A DNA stretch of 64,000 nt, taken from positions 558,001 through 622,000 of the forward strand of contig NZ_PFXK01000001.1 of assembly GCF_002812955.1 (NCBI RefSeq), written 5' to 3'. The notes beneath the pieces are model-generated. The model was not told the origin of the DNA, did no database searches, and was given only the letters and a program-made list of their open reading frames with translations. The translations under genes and the position numbers were made by a program. This document shows positions 54,675 to 64,000 of the stretch, one piece after another. Within the stretch, counting starts at the first letter, position 1; each line of letters starts with the position of its first letter. This DNA comes from Vibrio sp. HA2012 (lineage in GTDB: Bacteria; Pseudomonadota; Gammaproteobacteria; Enterobacterales; Vibrionaceae).

Positions 54675-54745
54675 ATCCCGCACACTAACAAACATATTTT
54701 AAGTCCTACACTTTAAGAGAATTAATTTCCAGCAGTGGAGGACTT

Positions 54746-55708
54746 ATGTTCCGGTTACCGGCAACCATCATCGCATTGCTTATCCTTTTCGGATGCAACA
54801 ACCAGCATCCGGTACAGGCTCTTGGTACGATAGAAAGAGACCGGGTAACCTTTACCGCCACTTCCGGCGAAATTATTACAGCGTTACCGTTTAAAGAAGG
54901 CAGCCAGATTAAAACCGGAGATGTACTGGCGCAACTTGATACCCAAAAACAACGCGCTCTGCTGACCCGAGCAGAAGCCGAACAAGTAAAAGCACAAGCT
55001 TATCTGAACCGTTTACATCATGGAGAAAGAACTGAAGATATTGCAGCAGCCAATGCTCAGATTGACTTAGCCAGAGCAGTATTAACTGAAAACGAAAAAG
55101 CCTATCAGCGTATGCAATATCTGGTGGAACAAAAGCTGGCCAGTCCTTCTCAGGCCGATACCGCACTTGCTGCCAGAGACTCAGCAAAAGCCCGGCTAAA
55201 AAGTGCAAAAGAGACATACACAAAATTGCAGTCTGGCTCCCGACCAGAAGACATACAACAAGCAGAAGCCGCTCTTGCCGCGGCCAGAGCAGACGTCACT
55301 TATCAGCAGCACAGACTGAATGAACTGACCGTTACCGCAACCCGGAACGGGATTCTGGACAGCCTTCCATTCCATCTGGGCGAAAGAGTTCCTCAAGGTG
55401 GCTGTATTGCCATTATGCAGGTTAGCAGCATCCCTTACGCCCGGGTTTATATTCCCGAAACATACATCGCCCACCTCCATCCAGGAGACCGACTTTCGGT
55501 GCATGTGGACGGCATAGACAAGATTTTTAGCGGAACCGTGCGTACTATAGCCACTGCTCCGGCATTCACCCCTTACTATGCTCTTACAGAAAAAGAACGT
55601 TCACGCCTGATGTATCTGGCTGAGATTGATCTGTCAGAAGAGGCAAAAAACCTGCCATCAGGCGTACCAGCACAGGCAGATTTACCAGCAAGAGCAGCCT
55701 ATGAGTGA
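54746..55708 (+). CDS. HlyD-family membrane fusion lipoprotein
   Basis: 320 residues with a lipobox (LFGC, Cys17), a biotinyl-lipoyl-like first half (GEIITALPFKEGSQIKTGDVLAQLDTQKQ), a long coiled-coil hairpin (about 65-180) and a beta-barrel second half. This is the YbhG/EmrA-type periplasmic adaptor of an ABC exporter. It overlaps the ATPase gene by 8 nt. Substrate unknown; E. coli YbhGFSR relatives handle drugs or cations (weak analogy). Confidence 0.88.
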   Translation: MFRLPATIIALLILFGCNNQHPVQALGTIERDRVTFTATSGEIITALPFKEGSQIKTGDVLAQLDTQKQRALLTRAEAEQVKAQAYLNRLHHGERTEDIAAANAQIDLARAVLTENEKAYQRMQYLVEQKLASPSQADTALAARDSAKARLKSAKETYTKLQSGSRPEDIQQAEAALAAARADVTYQQHRLNELTVTATRNGILDSLPFHLGERVPQGGCIAIMQVSSIPYARVYIPETYIAHLHPGDRLSVHVDGIDKIFSGTVRTIATAPAFTPYYALTEKERSRLMYLAEIDLSEEAKNLPSGVPAQADLPARAAYE

Positions 55709-56627
55709 TTACTCTGTTATCGCTGACGGGCTGGTCAAAACATTCGGTAATTTTACTGCCATCAATAACATCAGTCTGAAAGTACCACGCGGAAGTATCT
55801 ACGGTTTTCTGGGGCCAAACGGTTGCGGTAAATCCACCACGATACGTATGCTGACAGGGCTTATGAAACCGACACAGGGAGAGGTCAACGTTCTTGGGCT
55901 CAGGATCCCGCAGCAAGCAGAAGCTCTGAGGCTGAAAATCGGCTATATGACTCAGAAATTTTCCCTGTATGATGATCTCTCTGTTGAAGAGAACCTGCAA
56001 TTTATCAGTCAAATTTTCGGCATCATCCCCCACTTACGTAAATCCCGTATAGAAGAACAATTGCACATTTACGGACTAAGTGAGAAAAGAAAGCAACGGG
56101 TCTGCGGATTAAGCGGTGGTCAGAAACAGCGCCTTTCCCTTGCAGCAGCGACATTGCACAAGCCTGAACTGCTGTTTCTGGATGAACCGACTTCCGCTGT
56201 CGATCCTGAAAACCGGCGCGAATTCTGGGAACAATTATTCGATCTGTGCGAAACCGGAACGACCATACTGGTCTCTACACATTATATGGATGAAGCCGAG
56301 CGTTGCCATCGTCTGGCGATTATGGATCGTGGAGTTATCCGGGCAGACGGATCGCCGGAAGAACTGATGCAGAATATGGGGGTACAGGTGCTGGAGGTTC
56401 GTTGCAGCAACCTGAGAATTCTGAAAAACACCTTGCTCTCTCATCCGGAAATTCGCTCAGCAGCACAGCTTGGAGTACGATTAAGAGTGCTGGTAGAAGC
56501 CGAAATTGTAAATCCCGAATTCTGGCTACGAAGTACATTTCCAGAATTATCCACAGCGGAAATAAACCTGACCCGTCCCAGTCTGGAAGACGTATTTGTT
56601 GTTGCTACCAGAGGTAAACAACGATGA
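55701..56627 (+). CDS. ABC exporter ATP-binding protein (YbhF-like, single domain)
   Basis: 308 residues. Walker A GPNGCGKST (38-46), signature LSGGQKQR, Walker B LLFLDEPTSAVDP, H-loop STHYMDEAERC, followed by a C-terminal DrrA-type regulatory extension. Only one nucleotide-binding domain, whereas E. coli YbhF has two. Start ATG 55701 lies in the end of the adaptor gene; upstream codons are rejected. It overlaps the permease start (ATGA). Confidence 0.93.
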   Translation: MSDYSVIADGLVKTFGNFTAINNISLKVPRGSIYGFLGPNGCGKSTTIRMLTGLMKPTQGEVNVLGLRIPQQAEALRLKIGYMTQKFSLYDDLSVEENLQFISQIFGIIPHLRKSRIEEQLHIYGLSEKRKQRVCGLSGGQKQRLSLAAATLHKPELLFLDEPTSAVDPENRREFWEQLFDLCETGTTILVSTHYMDEAERCHRLAIMDRGVIRADGSPEELMQNMGVQVLEVRCSNLRILKNTLLSHPEIRSAAQLGVRLRVLVEAEIVNPEFWLRSTFPELSTAEINLTRPSLEDVFVVATRGKQR

Positions 56628-57724
56628 GCCTGTTCTCCAGAATTCATGCTGTTATGGTAAAAGAGTTCCGCCAACTTTCACGGGACAGGATCACTTTTGG
56701 CATGGTGGTGATGATTCCACTGATTCAGTTACTACTGTTCGGCTACGCCATTAATACCGATGTGCGTAATATTCCTGTCGCAATTGTGGATCACAGCCAC
56801 TCATCTTCCGGACGCTTTCTCACCGAAGCGGTTCGCGTATCGCAAGTTACTCAGATAAGAAAGGCCTACCCGACCGTACAAGAAGGTGAAGAGGCTATAC
56901 GTAACGGCACCGTCAGAGCCGTTCTTTTTCTGCCGGAAGATCTGGATCAGAGAGTCGGTCAGGGACGACAACTCGGACAATGGATTGTAGACGGGTCTGA
57001 TACCATGATCGGTTCTGCCATTATGAAACTTCGCAATATGCCCCCCGGTGATCTTGGTATCCATGCAGGTAAAGAAGCCGTAGAAGAAACCTTTTCCGTG
57101 ACCCTGCTGTATAATCCCAGTCGTCGCTCTGCAGTGAATATCGTTCCCGGTCTCCTGGGTGTGATCCTGACAATGACCATGATTCTGTTTACCAGTGCAG
57201 CCATTGTCCGGGAGAGAGAAAGAGGCAATCTTGAGCTGCTGATCACCACGCCCATTCATCCTCTCGAACTGATGATTGCGAAGATTATTCCCTATATCTT
57301 TATCGGGTTGATTCAGGTCGTAATTATTCTTGGTCTTGGGTATCTGATTTTTGATGTACCTATAAATGGTGAGCTAAGCCAGATCCTGTTCGGAACCCTG
57401 CTTTTTATCGCTGCAAGCCTGACTCTGGGGCTGGTTATCTCCACTCTCACCTCAACTCAGTTGCAAGCCATGCAACTGACCGTATTCGTTCTCCTGCCAT
57501 CAATACTTTTGTCAGGATTTATGTTTCCTTATGAAGGAATGCCAGTTCCGGCGCAGTGGATAGCAGAAATACTGCCTGCCACCCACTTTATCCGTATGGT
57601 GAGAGGTATCATTCTGCGGGGTGCCGACCTTCAGGATCTGTGGAAAGATACCCTGTGGCTGGCTGTTTTTACTGCTCTTGGGCTTATCGCAGCTTCAATG
57701 CGATTTAAGAAAAATCTTGATTAG
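56624..57724 (+). CDS. ABC-2 type permease (YbhS/YhhJ-like)
   Basis: 366 residues: N-terminal helix, a large periplasmic domain (about 45-175) and five C-terminal helices with the ABC-2 pattern (REREREGNLELLITTPIHP region, VFVLLPSILLSGFMFPYEGMP). As the only permease in the operon it must homodimerise, or a partner is encoded elsewhere. Its 3' end overlaps the convergent LysR gene by 20 nt. Confidence 0.92.
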   Translation: MSLFSRIHAVMVKEFRQLSRDRITFGMVVMIPLIQLLLFGYAINTDVRNIPVAIVDHSHSSSGRFLTEAVRVSQVTQIRKAYPTVQEGEEAIRNGTVRAVLFLPEDLDQRVGQGRQLGQWIVDGSDTMIGSAIMKLRNMPPGDLGIHAGKEAVEETFSVTLLYNPSRRSAVNIVPGLLGVILTMTMILFTSAAIVRERERGNLELLITTPIHPLELMIAKIIPYIFIGLIQVVIILGLGYLIFDVPINGELSQILFGTLLFIAASLTLGLVISTLTSTQLQAMQLTVFVLLPSILLSGFMFPYEGMPVPAQWIAEILPATHFIRMVRGIILRGADLQDLWKDTLWLAVFTALGLIAASMRFKKNLD

Positions 57725-58625
57725 AGCGTTCAATAACTGCATTTATCCAGGAGGAAAATGCCTGAAATCTGGGGCGTTGCTCATGCCCTTTAGGGCAGAT
57801 CAAATCATACCCCAGCCCGGCATCCACCGCTTCAAACAGAGCAATCAGTTCCCCGCTCTGCAGATAAGGTTTGATCAACTGATACCGTCCAACTGCAATA
57901 CCCATAGAGTTCTTCGCTGCCGACATCGCCAGCTCCTCATGATTAAATACATAATGATGGTGCATGATATCCGTTTCCCTTCCTGTCTGTTTTAACCAAC
58001 GCAGCCATTCTGCCTGAGGAGACAGAAACTCCAGCGATTCGGTACAATGAATAAAACAGGCATCTGCCAGACGGGATTCATCTTTATCCAGCCCGAGTTT
58101 CTGCGCATACTCCGGGGTACAGACCGGCAATAATTTTTCATCAAACAGCCTCTGATGATAAAAATCGGTGTGTGCAGCATCTCCATAGTAGATCGCCAGA
58201 TCCACAGGCTGGTTCTGGAAATCCAGCTTGCTGGCCTTCACCCGAACCTTGACATCCAGCAGAGGGTAACGCTGCTGAAACTCAGAAAAACGCGGCAATA
58301 GCCATAACTGTGCAAAAGTGGGAGCCACACCGATATAAAGCTCTCCTGTCAGTTCATTAAAACGAATATCCTCTATCTCAGAAAATACACTATCCAGTGA
58401 CTGAGTCAGTGTCGCCAGTACCCGTCGCCCCTCATCAGTCAGTTCCAGTCTGCGGGTCAGACGGACAAACAACTTGAAACCCAGTTCCTGCTCCAGTTTT
58501 TTGATCCTCTGACTGACAGCTCCCTGTGTCAGACACAGTTCCTCCGATGCCAGAGTAAAACTCAGAAATTTAGCTACTACACTAAAGGTGTACAAGTTAG
58601 CAATCATAGATTGTTTGTTATCCAT
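57705..58625 (-). CDS. LysR-family transcriptional regulator
   Basis: 306 residues: N-terminal winged helix (FSVVAKFLSFTLASEELCLTQGAVSQRIKKLE) and a periplasmic-binding-type effector domain (LYIGVAPTFAQLWLLPRF onward). Start: GGAG is 6 nt before ATG 58625, better than the ATG four codons earlier. It is divergent from the GH4 gene with only about 110 bp between, the classic arrangement for a LysR activator of its neighbour (inference). Effector unknown. Confidence 0.92.
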   Translation of the reverse strand: MDNKQSMIANLYTFSVVAKFLSFTLASEELCLTQGAVSQRIKKLEQELGFKLFVRLTRRLELTDEGRRVLATLTQSLDSVFSEIEDIRFNELTGELYIGVAPTFAQLWLLPRFSEFQQRYPLLDVKVRVKASKLDFQNQPVDLAIYYGDAAHTDFYHQRLFDEKLLPVCTPEYAQKLGLDKDESRLADACFIHCTESLEFLSPQAEWLRWLKQTGRETDIMHHHYVFNHEELAMSAAKNSMGIAVGRYQLIKPYLQSGELIALFEAVDAGLGYDLICPKGHEQRPRFQAFSSWINAVIERSNQDFS

Positions 58626-58736
58626 ATCACACTCCATACATTAATTTGACTAATGTATAAGACAAAATAAATCGTTTGTTAGCCTCGTTTTTGTAAGCTT
58701 AAATTAATTTATCTTATCCATAAAGAGAAAGTCATC

Positions 58737-60065
58737 ATGAAAAAAGCATTGAAGATTGCCGTGATCGGCGGTGGTTCCAGCTATACCCCAGAACTGATTG
58801 AAGGTCTGTTAAAGCGTAAGCATGAACTGCCAATCGGTGAGTTGTGGCTGGTCGATATCGAAGATGGCCGGGAAAAGGTCAATATTATTGCCGGACTGGC
58901 AGAGCGGATGATCAAACGCGAAGGACTGGATATTAAAGTTCATGTCACACTTGAGCGTCGTCCGGCTTTGGAAAATGCCGATTTCATCTGTTCCCAATTC
59001 CGGGCTGGCTGCCTTGAAGGACGCATCCGTGATGAACGTATTTCACTGAAGTACGGCATGATAGGTCAGGAAACTAATGGGCTGGGCGGTTTTGCCAATG
59101 CCTGCCGAACCATCCCGATAACACTGGAAATCTGCCGGGATATTGAAGAGCTGTGTCCGGATGCCTGGCTGCTGAATTTCACTAACCCTTCAGGCATGGT
59201 CACCGAAGCAATTCTAAAACATACCAATGTAAAAGCCGTCGGCTTATGTAATGTTCCCGTGATTATGCAAAAAGGCATAGCCAGCATGCTAAATACCAAA
59301 GAAGATGATTTTATTATGCAGGTTGCCGGACTCAATCATTTGATCTGGGCTCGTCAGATTCTGCATGAAGGTAAAGACAAACTTGGCTATGTGCTGAACG
59401 AAATTCTTAACGGTAACGACACTCTGGTTCCATCGAACATCCCTCCGTTTGAATGGCCAAAAGACCTGCTGCAGGATATGGGGATGATCCCGTGTGCTTA
59501 CCTGCGCTACTATTACACCAGCGATGATATTATGCAGCAGGAGCGCCATGAAGCCGATGGAGCAGGAACCCGCGGTGAAGTGGTTAAGGCCATGGAAAAA
59601 CGCCTGTTTGATATCTATAAAAATCCGGATCTGAACGAAAAACCGAAAGAGCTGGAGAAGCGTGGCGGACAGTACTATTCCGAGGCCGCCTGTGAGCTGA
59701 TGACCTCCATCTATAACGACAAACGCACAATTATGCATGTAAACACCCGTAATAACGGGGCAATCAGCGGCCTGCCGGATGACTGTGCCGTAGAAGTCAG
59801 CTCAGTTATCACGAAAAACGGGCCGCTTCCGCTGAATGTTGCACCATTCCCTACAGATACCCTGCGCCTGATACAACTGATGAAAGAATTCGAAACCTTG
59901 ACGGTACAGGCTGCCGTAACCGGTGACTTAGTTGCAGCCAAGCGCGGACTGATCCTGAACCCTATAGTGACGACCGGTACAGTACTGGACGATGCTCTAC
60001 TGGAAACCATTCGCGAAAATCGGGACTACATGCCTCAGTTCCATCACCTGCTTGAAGAGTTGTAA
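58737..60065 (+). CDS. 6-phospho-beta-glucosidase, glycoside hydrolase family 4
   Basis: 442 residues. The NAD-binding start VIGGGSSYTPELIEGLL, the GH4 core RAGCLEGRIRDERISLKYG and GQETNGLGGF, and the Mn-binding Cys and His in VGLCNVP and AGLNHLIW are all present. GH4 enzymes hydrolyse phosphorylated disaccharides by a redox-elimination mechanism; the sequence is of the CelF/LicH/ChbF type, so 6-phospho-beta-glucosides or chitobiose-6-phosphate are likely substrates. No PTS genes are adjacent, so the phosphorylated substrate must come from a transporter elsewhere. It is probably controlled by the divergent LysR protein. Confidence 0.92.
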   Translation: MKKALKIAVIGGGSSYTPELIEGLLKRKHELPIGELWLVDIEDGREKVNIIAGLAERMIKREGLDIKVHVTLERRPALENADFICSQFRAGCLEGRIRDERISLKYGMIGQETNGLGGFANACRTIPITLEICRDIEELCPDAWLLNFTNPSGMVTEAILKHTNVKAVGLCNVPVIMQKGIASMLNTKEDDFIMQVAGLNHLIWARQILHEGKDKLGYVLNEILNGNDTLVPSNIPPFEWPKDLLQDMGMIPCAYLRYYYTSDDIMQQERHEADGAGTRGEVVKAMEKRLFDIYKNPDLNEKPKELEKRGGQYYSEAACELMTSIYNDKRTIMHVNTRNNGAISGLPDDCAVEVSSVITKNGPLPLNVAPFPTDTLRLIQLMKEFETLTVQAAVTGDLVAAKRGLILNPIVTTGTVLDDALLETIRENRDYMPQFHHLLEEL

Positions 60066-60085
60066 TATTCACCACTCGGAACAAA

Positions 60086-60124
60086 TAACCCTCTTTATTC
60101 TGCATTGCAGCATAAGGAGGGTTA
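60086..60124 (-). terminator. Hairpin at the mukB / GH4 gene junction
   Basis: TAACCCTC...TTAT pairs with ATAA...GAGGGTTA between convergent genes. On the minus strand it is followed by TTTGTT, so it probably ends the mukB transcript; the T-run is short. Confidence 0.6.
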
Positions 60125-60156
60125 GAAACAGGAAAAATTAAGCCACGAGGCTCATT

Positions 60157-63100
60157 TTAGTCTGCCATTTCTTCTGATAACCTCGCCGTGTCAATCGCTT
60201 GGCCCGGTTTTTCTCCAAAGCCACGCAGCCCCACCACATGTACATGTTCATGATCTTTAAAGACCTTACGCACCAGCTTGTAGGTTGTACCTTTTTCCGG
60301 GCTGATATTCTCAGGAGCAGCAATCAATAATTGCATATCCAGACGGTCACACAACTCAAACAGCGTCGAAATAGACTTCCCGTCCAGACGGGCGGCTTCA
60401 TCCAAGAACAACAGGCGACAAGGAATAATATCCTTACTGCGCAGACGACGGGATTCTTCTTCCCAGCTCTGCACCACCATTAGCAGGATAGACTGACCGG
60501 TACCGATGGCCTCACCGGTAGACAAAGCTCCGGATTCTGCCTGTAACCAGCCGTCTGAACCGCGGTTTACTTCCACACTCAGTTCCAGATAGTTGCGATA
60601 ATCCAGTAATTCCTCACCCAGAACCTGCGGTGAACGCTGCCCCATATCGATATGCGGATTGACTCTCTGGTACAACTTAGCCATCGCTTCAGAGAATGTA
60701 AGACGGGAGTTCTCAAATAAATCCTGATGCTGACTCTGTTGCTCAGACAAGCCGCGTAACAATATGTCATGGCTTTCACGAATATTCACATTCAGACGAA
60801 CACCATTAACCTGACCGAAATGAATGTTGGATAAGCCCTGATTCAACATCCGGATACGGTTTTGCTCTCTCTGGATAGTCTTCTGGATGATGCTGGCGAC
60901 GGACTCTGAACTGATAGCCAGACGATTTTCCCGCTGAGTCAGCTCTTCCGTCAAACGAGCCAGTTCAACTTCCATCTCTTCGATCGCTTCTACCGGGTCA
61001 TCGGTGCGAATAATATCCTGACGAATACGTTCACGCAGATGCTGATATACCGAAATATAGAAAAGTACCTTACGTTCCGGATGAGCATTATCTTCCGAAG
61101 CCCGCAGAGCATCTCTCAATGTTTCATTATTCGCAACCGCCAGACGCAGAGCCCCCAGTGATTTATCTGACATGGAACGCAGCTCATCACTACTCATATA
61201 GGCCAGTTCCCGACGATTCAGGCGGCGCTCTACATCATTTTCCCTGGCCAGACGCAGTACCGCACACCAGCCAGCTTTTGCTGCAACCACAAAGGTACGC
61301 AACTCGGCATACTCTTTCTGTACCTTTGTCATCCGTTTCAGCAGACCTTTCATCTCCAGTTCTGTTGACGTGATGGTACGCTCGTACTCGCTCTTACGGC
61401 TACGGGATGTATGCAGGCGTTCATGCAGCTCATCCCGACGACACATAGCCCTCTCTTCAGCCCCTTCATCAGCATGTACGCCAAATTCCTGCAGTTCATG
61501 CCGGAACTCCTGTACCGTTTCCGACTTAGCCTGATGAGCACTCTTCAGAGAAGCTAGTAACTGGCTGTACAGGCTCAGTTGATTCTGCGCCTGTTTCAGC
61601 TCTTCCCGGTAGCGGGTACGAGCAGTTTCTGCTGTCACCAGTTTTGCTTTCAGTTGCTCACTCAGTTCACTGCTCTGATCCAGTAGTTGTACAGAATCAG
61701 CGTATGCAAAATGGTGACGACGTTCGTACACATCCGACAACGCAAAGATCTGATTTTTTACCATCTGCAACCCGGAATCCGCAGCAGTAAAATCAGCCTG
61801 AAGCACGTCAAACTGCTCAGGATCCACCTCCAGTGCCGAAACCAGACCTTCCAACGTTTTTATCGCTTTAGCATGGTCAGACAAGAAACGCCGGGATTCG
61901 GCCAATTGTTCCAGCTTCAATTCCAGCTCTGAGAAGCGATCTTCCAGAGAGTTGTCCTCAAGCAGTCTCAGATTGCGGGCAATTTTATCCAGCTCCTGCA
62001 AAGCCTGTCTGCTGTGGCTCAGATGAGAACGCTGTTGCTGTTCCTGAGATTCAGATTCCTGTAGTTCACGGATAACCTGATTACGTTTTTCCCGTAATTC
62101 AGCCAGTTCCTGCTCTGGATCCGTAGTAAATGCCACCTGAATGTGGTTTGCCACAAAGGTATTAAATGCCTGATACAGACGCTGCTGCTTCTGGGCATCA
62201 AACGATACTTTGGCATACTGCTCAATGACCTCTTCACGCTCTTCACGCAGCAGCTCCAGACGTTGCTCTCGAGCTGCACGGCCAAACAACGGAATAGCAG
62301 GCAAACGCGAATAACGCATCTGCCGATTATTTAACTGAACACATACCGCACCTTCCAGCTCATCGGCATTGAATGAGCTGTCATCGAATGCATCTACGTC
62401 GCCTTCAATAAGGTATAGATCTTCCGGACAATCATCCAGCCCGGACAGTTTTTCTTTGATCCCGTCCAGATGAGAAACCACAATCGCATGACGTGCCGGG
62501 CCATACATAGCACTGAAATACGGTGCATCATCAATGGTAATATCATCATAGATTTCAGACAGAAGTACTCCGCCCAGAGAATCAGCCAGACTTTTCAGCC
62601 TCGGATCGTCTGATCCTCCGGGAGAAGCCAGACATTCGATTTCCTGATCCAGCTTGTTACGACGCTGACCCAACCGATCTTTCTGTACTGACAGCTGTTT
62701 TTCTGCTTCCAGAACCTTCTGCATCTGCGACATGACTGCCTGACTGTCAGACAACTGAGCGCCACTTTGTTCCTGCAGGGCATATAACGCTTCACTAGCG
62801 ACAATCCAGTCCGGAGCAATCTTTTCCAAACGCTGAATTTCGGCCTGACAGGTCTGTTCACTGCGACGTTTATCACTACGAATCTCCCGCAGTGTCTCGA
62901 GCTCAGACTCCACTGACTCAATAACAGCGCTGTGCTTTTCCCGCTCGTCTTCCACTGACCCGGCATCATTCAGCACTGACTGATACTGCTTTGTATAGCT
63001 TTCTGCCAACACCCGGGTTTCACGCTGAGCAGATATATCCCGCTCCAGTTCCCGGTGCTGAGTCTGCCATTGCCCTTCATTCTGGAGCAGATTTTCAGCA

Positions 63101-64000
63101 TTAGCAGCCCGCTGTATCACTCGTCTTGCCAGAGTAGCTGCCTCACTACGGTCAACCGGCCCCACCACAGAAGTCACCAGAGCAAGCCCTTCTTCAAACA
63201 GCTGCACTGCCGCAGAAGAGAGATCCAGTTTATGTTTCAGAGCCAGCAATAGCGACGTTTTATCCGCTTCCTGATGTTTAAGCTCTGCCAGCAGAGTCTG
63301 TACCTCTTCGGCTTCCAGAGCCGGCTCGTTCAGCAGAGACTGCGCTTTTTCCAACGCCTGTCTGGCCTGCTGATACTGCAGCGCCCTTGTCTGCTGAACA
63401 TCCAGTGCCTGCTGATAGTCAGCCAGCTGCGATTTAAGGCTGTCAACCTCCTCTTCGCTGACATGCGCCTGCTCTTCTGCTATCACGGTACGTTCCTGAG
63501 CTTCTTCGACCACCATAACCTGTTCTTCCAATCGTTCGCTCAGCTCTTCCAGATCTTCCTGATAGCGTTCAATTTTTTCCTGCTGACGCAAGGCATTCTG
63601 CACCAGTTGCAAGTGGTCTGATGCCGCCTGATAATCCTGCTCCAGCGCCGACTCATGTTCAGTCAACAGGGTAAGCTCTTCCTGAACCCGGTTTAGTAAC
63701 TCATGCTGTTCTGTAAGGGTAATACGAGAAGAAGACAGTTCTCCACGCAGGGTCAGCGTCTGGGCAAGCTTACTGCGTCGATCATTTGCATGGCGCATAT
63801 AATCCGCAGCGACATAGTTGGTCGATTCGGTGATCAGATGCTTAAACAGATCGCGATCCGCTTGTGTCGTTTTAATCGCTTCCAGTGTAATACGGTTTTC
63901 GCGCAGAGCCGATTCCATATCCTGAAAAGCCTTTTTCACCCCACCGTTCTGCGGCAGAAGATAATCGCGCAGAGATCGGGTAATCGCACTGGAGATACCG
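60157..64000 (-). CDS. mukB: Chromosome partition protein MukB (C-terminal ~1280 residues)
   Basis: The frame runs off the right edge; the first visible residues GISSAITRSLRDYLLPQNGG match MukB near residue 205, so the ATP-binding N-terminus with Walker A lies outside. Two long coiled-coil arms surround the hinge (near visible residue 450-580, with SLGGVLLSEIYDDITIDDAPYFSAMYGPARHAIVV). The C-terminal head carries the signature LSTGEAIGTGQSILLMVV and Walker B LLFLDEAARLD about 85 residues before the end. MukB is the SMC-like condensin of enterobacteria and vibrios, working with MukE and MukF, expected next to it beyond the window. Confidence 0.97.
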   Translation of the reverse strand, partial: GISSAITRSLRDYLLPQNGGVKKAFQDMESALRENRITLEAIKTTQADRDLFKHLITESTNYVAADYMRHANDRRSKLAQTLTLRGELSSSRITLTEQHELLNRVQEELTLLTEHESALEQDYQAASDHLQLVQNALRQQEKIERYQEDLEELSERLEEQVMVVEEAQERTVIAEEQAHVSEEEVDSLKSQLADYQQALDVQQTRALQYQQARQALEKAQSLLNEPALEAEEVQTLLAELKHQEADKTSLLLALKHKLDLSSAAVQLFEEGLALVTSVVGPVDRSEAATLARRVIQRAANAENLLQNEGQWQTQHRELERDISAQRETRVLAESYTKQYQSVLNDAGSVEDEREKHSAVIESVESELETLREIRSDKRRSEQTCQAEIQRLEKIAPDWIVASEALYALQEQSGAQLSDSQAVMSQMQKVLEAEKQLSVQKDRLGQRRNKLDQEIECLASPGGSDDPRLKSLADSLGGVLLSEIYDDITIDDAPYFSAMYGPARHAIVVSHLDGIKEKLSGLDDCPEDLYLIEGDVDAFDDSSFNADELEGAVCVQLNNRQMRYSRLPAIPLFGRAAREQRLELLREEREEVIEQYAKVSFDAQKQQRLYQAFNTFVANHIQVAFTTDPEQELAELREKRNQVIRELQESESQEQQQRSHLSHSRQALQELDKIARNLRLLEDNSLEDRFSELELKLEQLAESRRFLSDHAKAIKTLEGLVSALEVDPEQFDVLQADFTAADSGLQMVKNQIFALSDVYERRHHFAYADSVQLLDQSSELSEQLKAKLVTAETARTRYREELKQAQNQLSLYSQLLASLKSAHQAKSETVQEFRHELQEFGVHADEGAEERAMCRRDELHERLHTSRSRKSEYERTITSTELEMKGLLKRMTKVQKEYAELRTFVVAAKAGWCAVLRLARENDVERRLNRRELAYMSSDELRSMSDKSLGALRLAVANNETLRDALRASEDNAHPERKVLFYISVYQHLRERIRQDIIRTDDPVEAIEEMEVELARLTEELTQRENRLAISSESVASIIQKTIQREQNRIRMLNQGLSNIHFGQVNGVRLNVNIRESHDILLRGLSEQQSQHQDLFENSRLTFSEAMAKLYQRVNPHIDMGQRSPQVLGEELLDYRNYLELSVEVNRGSDGWLQAESGALSTGEAIGTGQSILLMVVQSWEEESRRLRSKDIIPCRLLFLDEAARLDGKSISTLFELCDRLDMQLLIAAPENISPEKGTTYKLVRKVFKDHEHVHVVGLRGFGEKPGQAIDTARLSEEMAD

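Overview
The window reads as chromosomal DNA of a marine gammaproteobacterium of the Vibrionaceae (Vibrio or a close relative). The evidence is the run gyrA, ubiG, nrdAB, a YfaY-type CinA-like gene, MukB instead of a canonical SMC, the carboxynorspermidine pathway (dat, ddc, carboxynorspermidine synthase, nspC) that is typical of vibrios, a VpsP/VpsQ-like pair in a polysaccharide locus, and a manganese-dependent pyrophosphatase. No rRNA, tRNA, CRISPR array or intact insertion sequence was seen.

Layout. 0-12 kb: a truncated L,D-transpeptidase, ribA, gyrA, ubiG, nrdA-nrdB with two NrdR boxes, a small orphan gene, yfaY and an ACT-domain GcvR-like gene. 12.3-28 kb: one long minus-strand polysaccharide locus. 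It is headed by a JUMPStart/ops element and an UndP-glucose phosphotransferase, then Wza-like and Wzc-like export genes, an AT-rich central cassette (WecG-type transferase, Wzy, a beta-propeller protein, Wzx, a pyruvyl transferase-like protein, a family 2 transferase), a VpsP/VanZ-like pair, a small exported protein, an O-antigen ligase-like protein and a Wzb phosphatase. The cassette is bounded by gene wreckage: a gutted phosphomannomutase on one side, the tail of UDP-glucose dehydrogenase plus an IS5-family transposase tail on the other. This looks like a swapped serotype cassette.

28.4-33.8 kb: the norspermidine operon, read from 33.8 down to 28.4 kb and lying upstream of the polysaccharide locus in the same orientation. 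33.8-39.3 kb: a long intergenic region with a compact foldable element, a chemoreceptor, a UspA protein behind a 20-bp perfect inverted repeat, a CHAD protein, a possible sigma-54-driven small RNA and astE. 39.6-44.5 kb: sbcB, the LrgA/LrgB pair, cdd, and purT with a PurR box over its promoter. 44.5-52.5 kb: the phage-shock operon pspABC divergent from pspF, then sapABCDF. 52.5-64 kb: ppaC, a small membrane gene, a TIGR02647-type gene, a HlyD/ABC/permease exporter, a LysR regulator divergent from a GH4 6-phospho-glycosidase, and most of mukB running off the end.

The most interesting items are the mosaic polysaccharide cassette with its unusual beta-propeller gene, the unidentified structured element between the norspermidine operon and the chemoreceptor, the possible sigma-54 RNA, and two in-frame microsatellites (the gyrA tail and the pyruvyl transferase gene). 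All assignments rest on reading the sequence and remembered family features; no database search was run.
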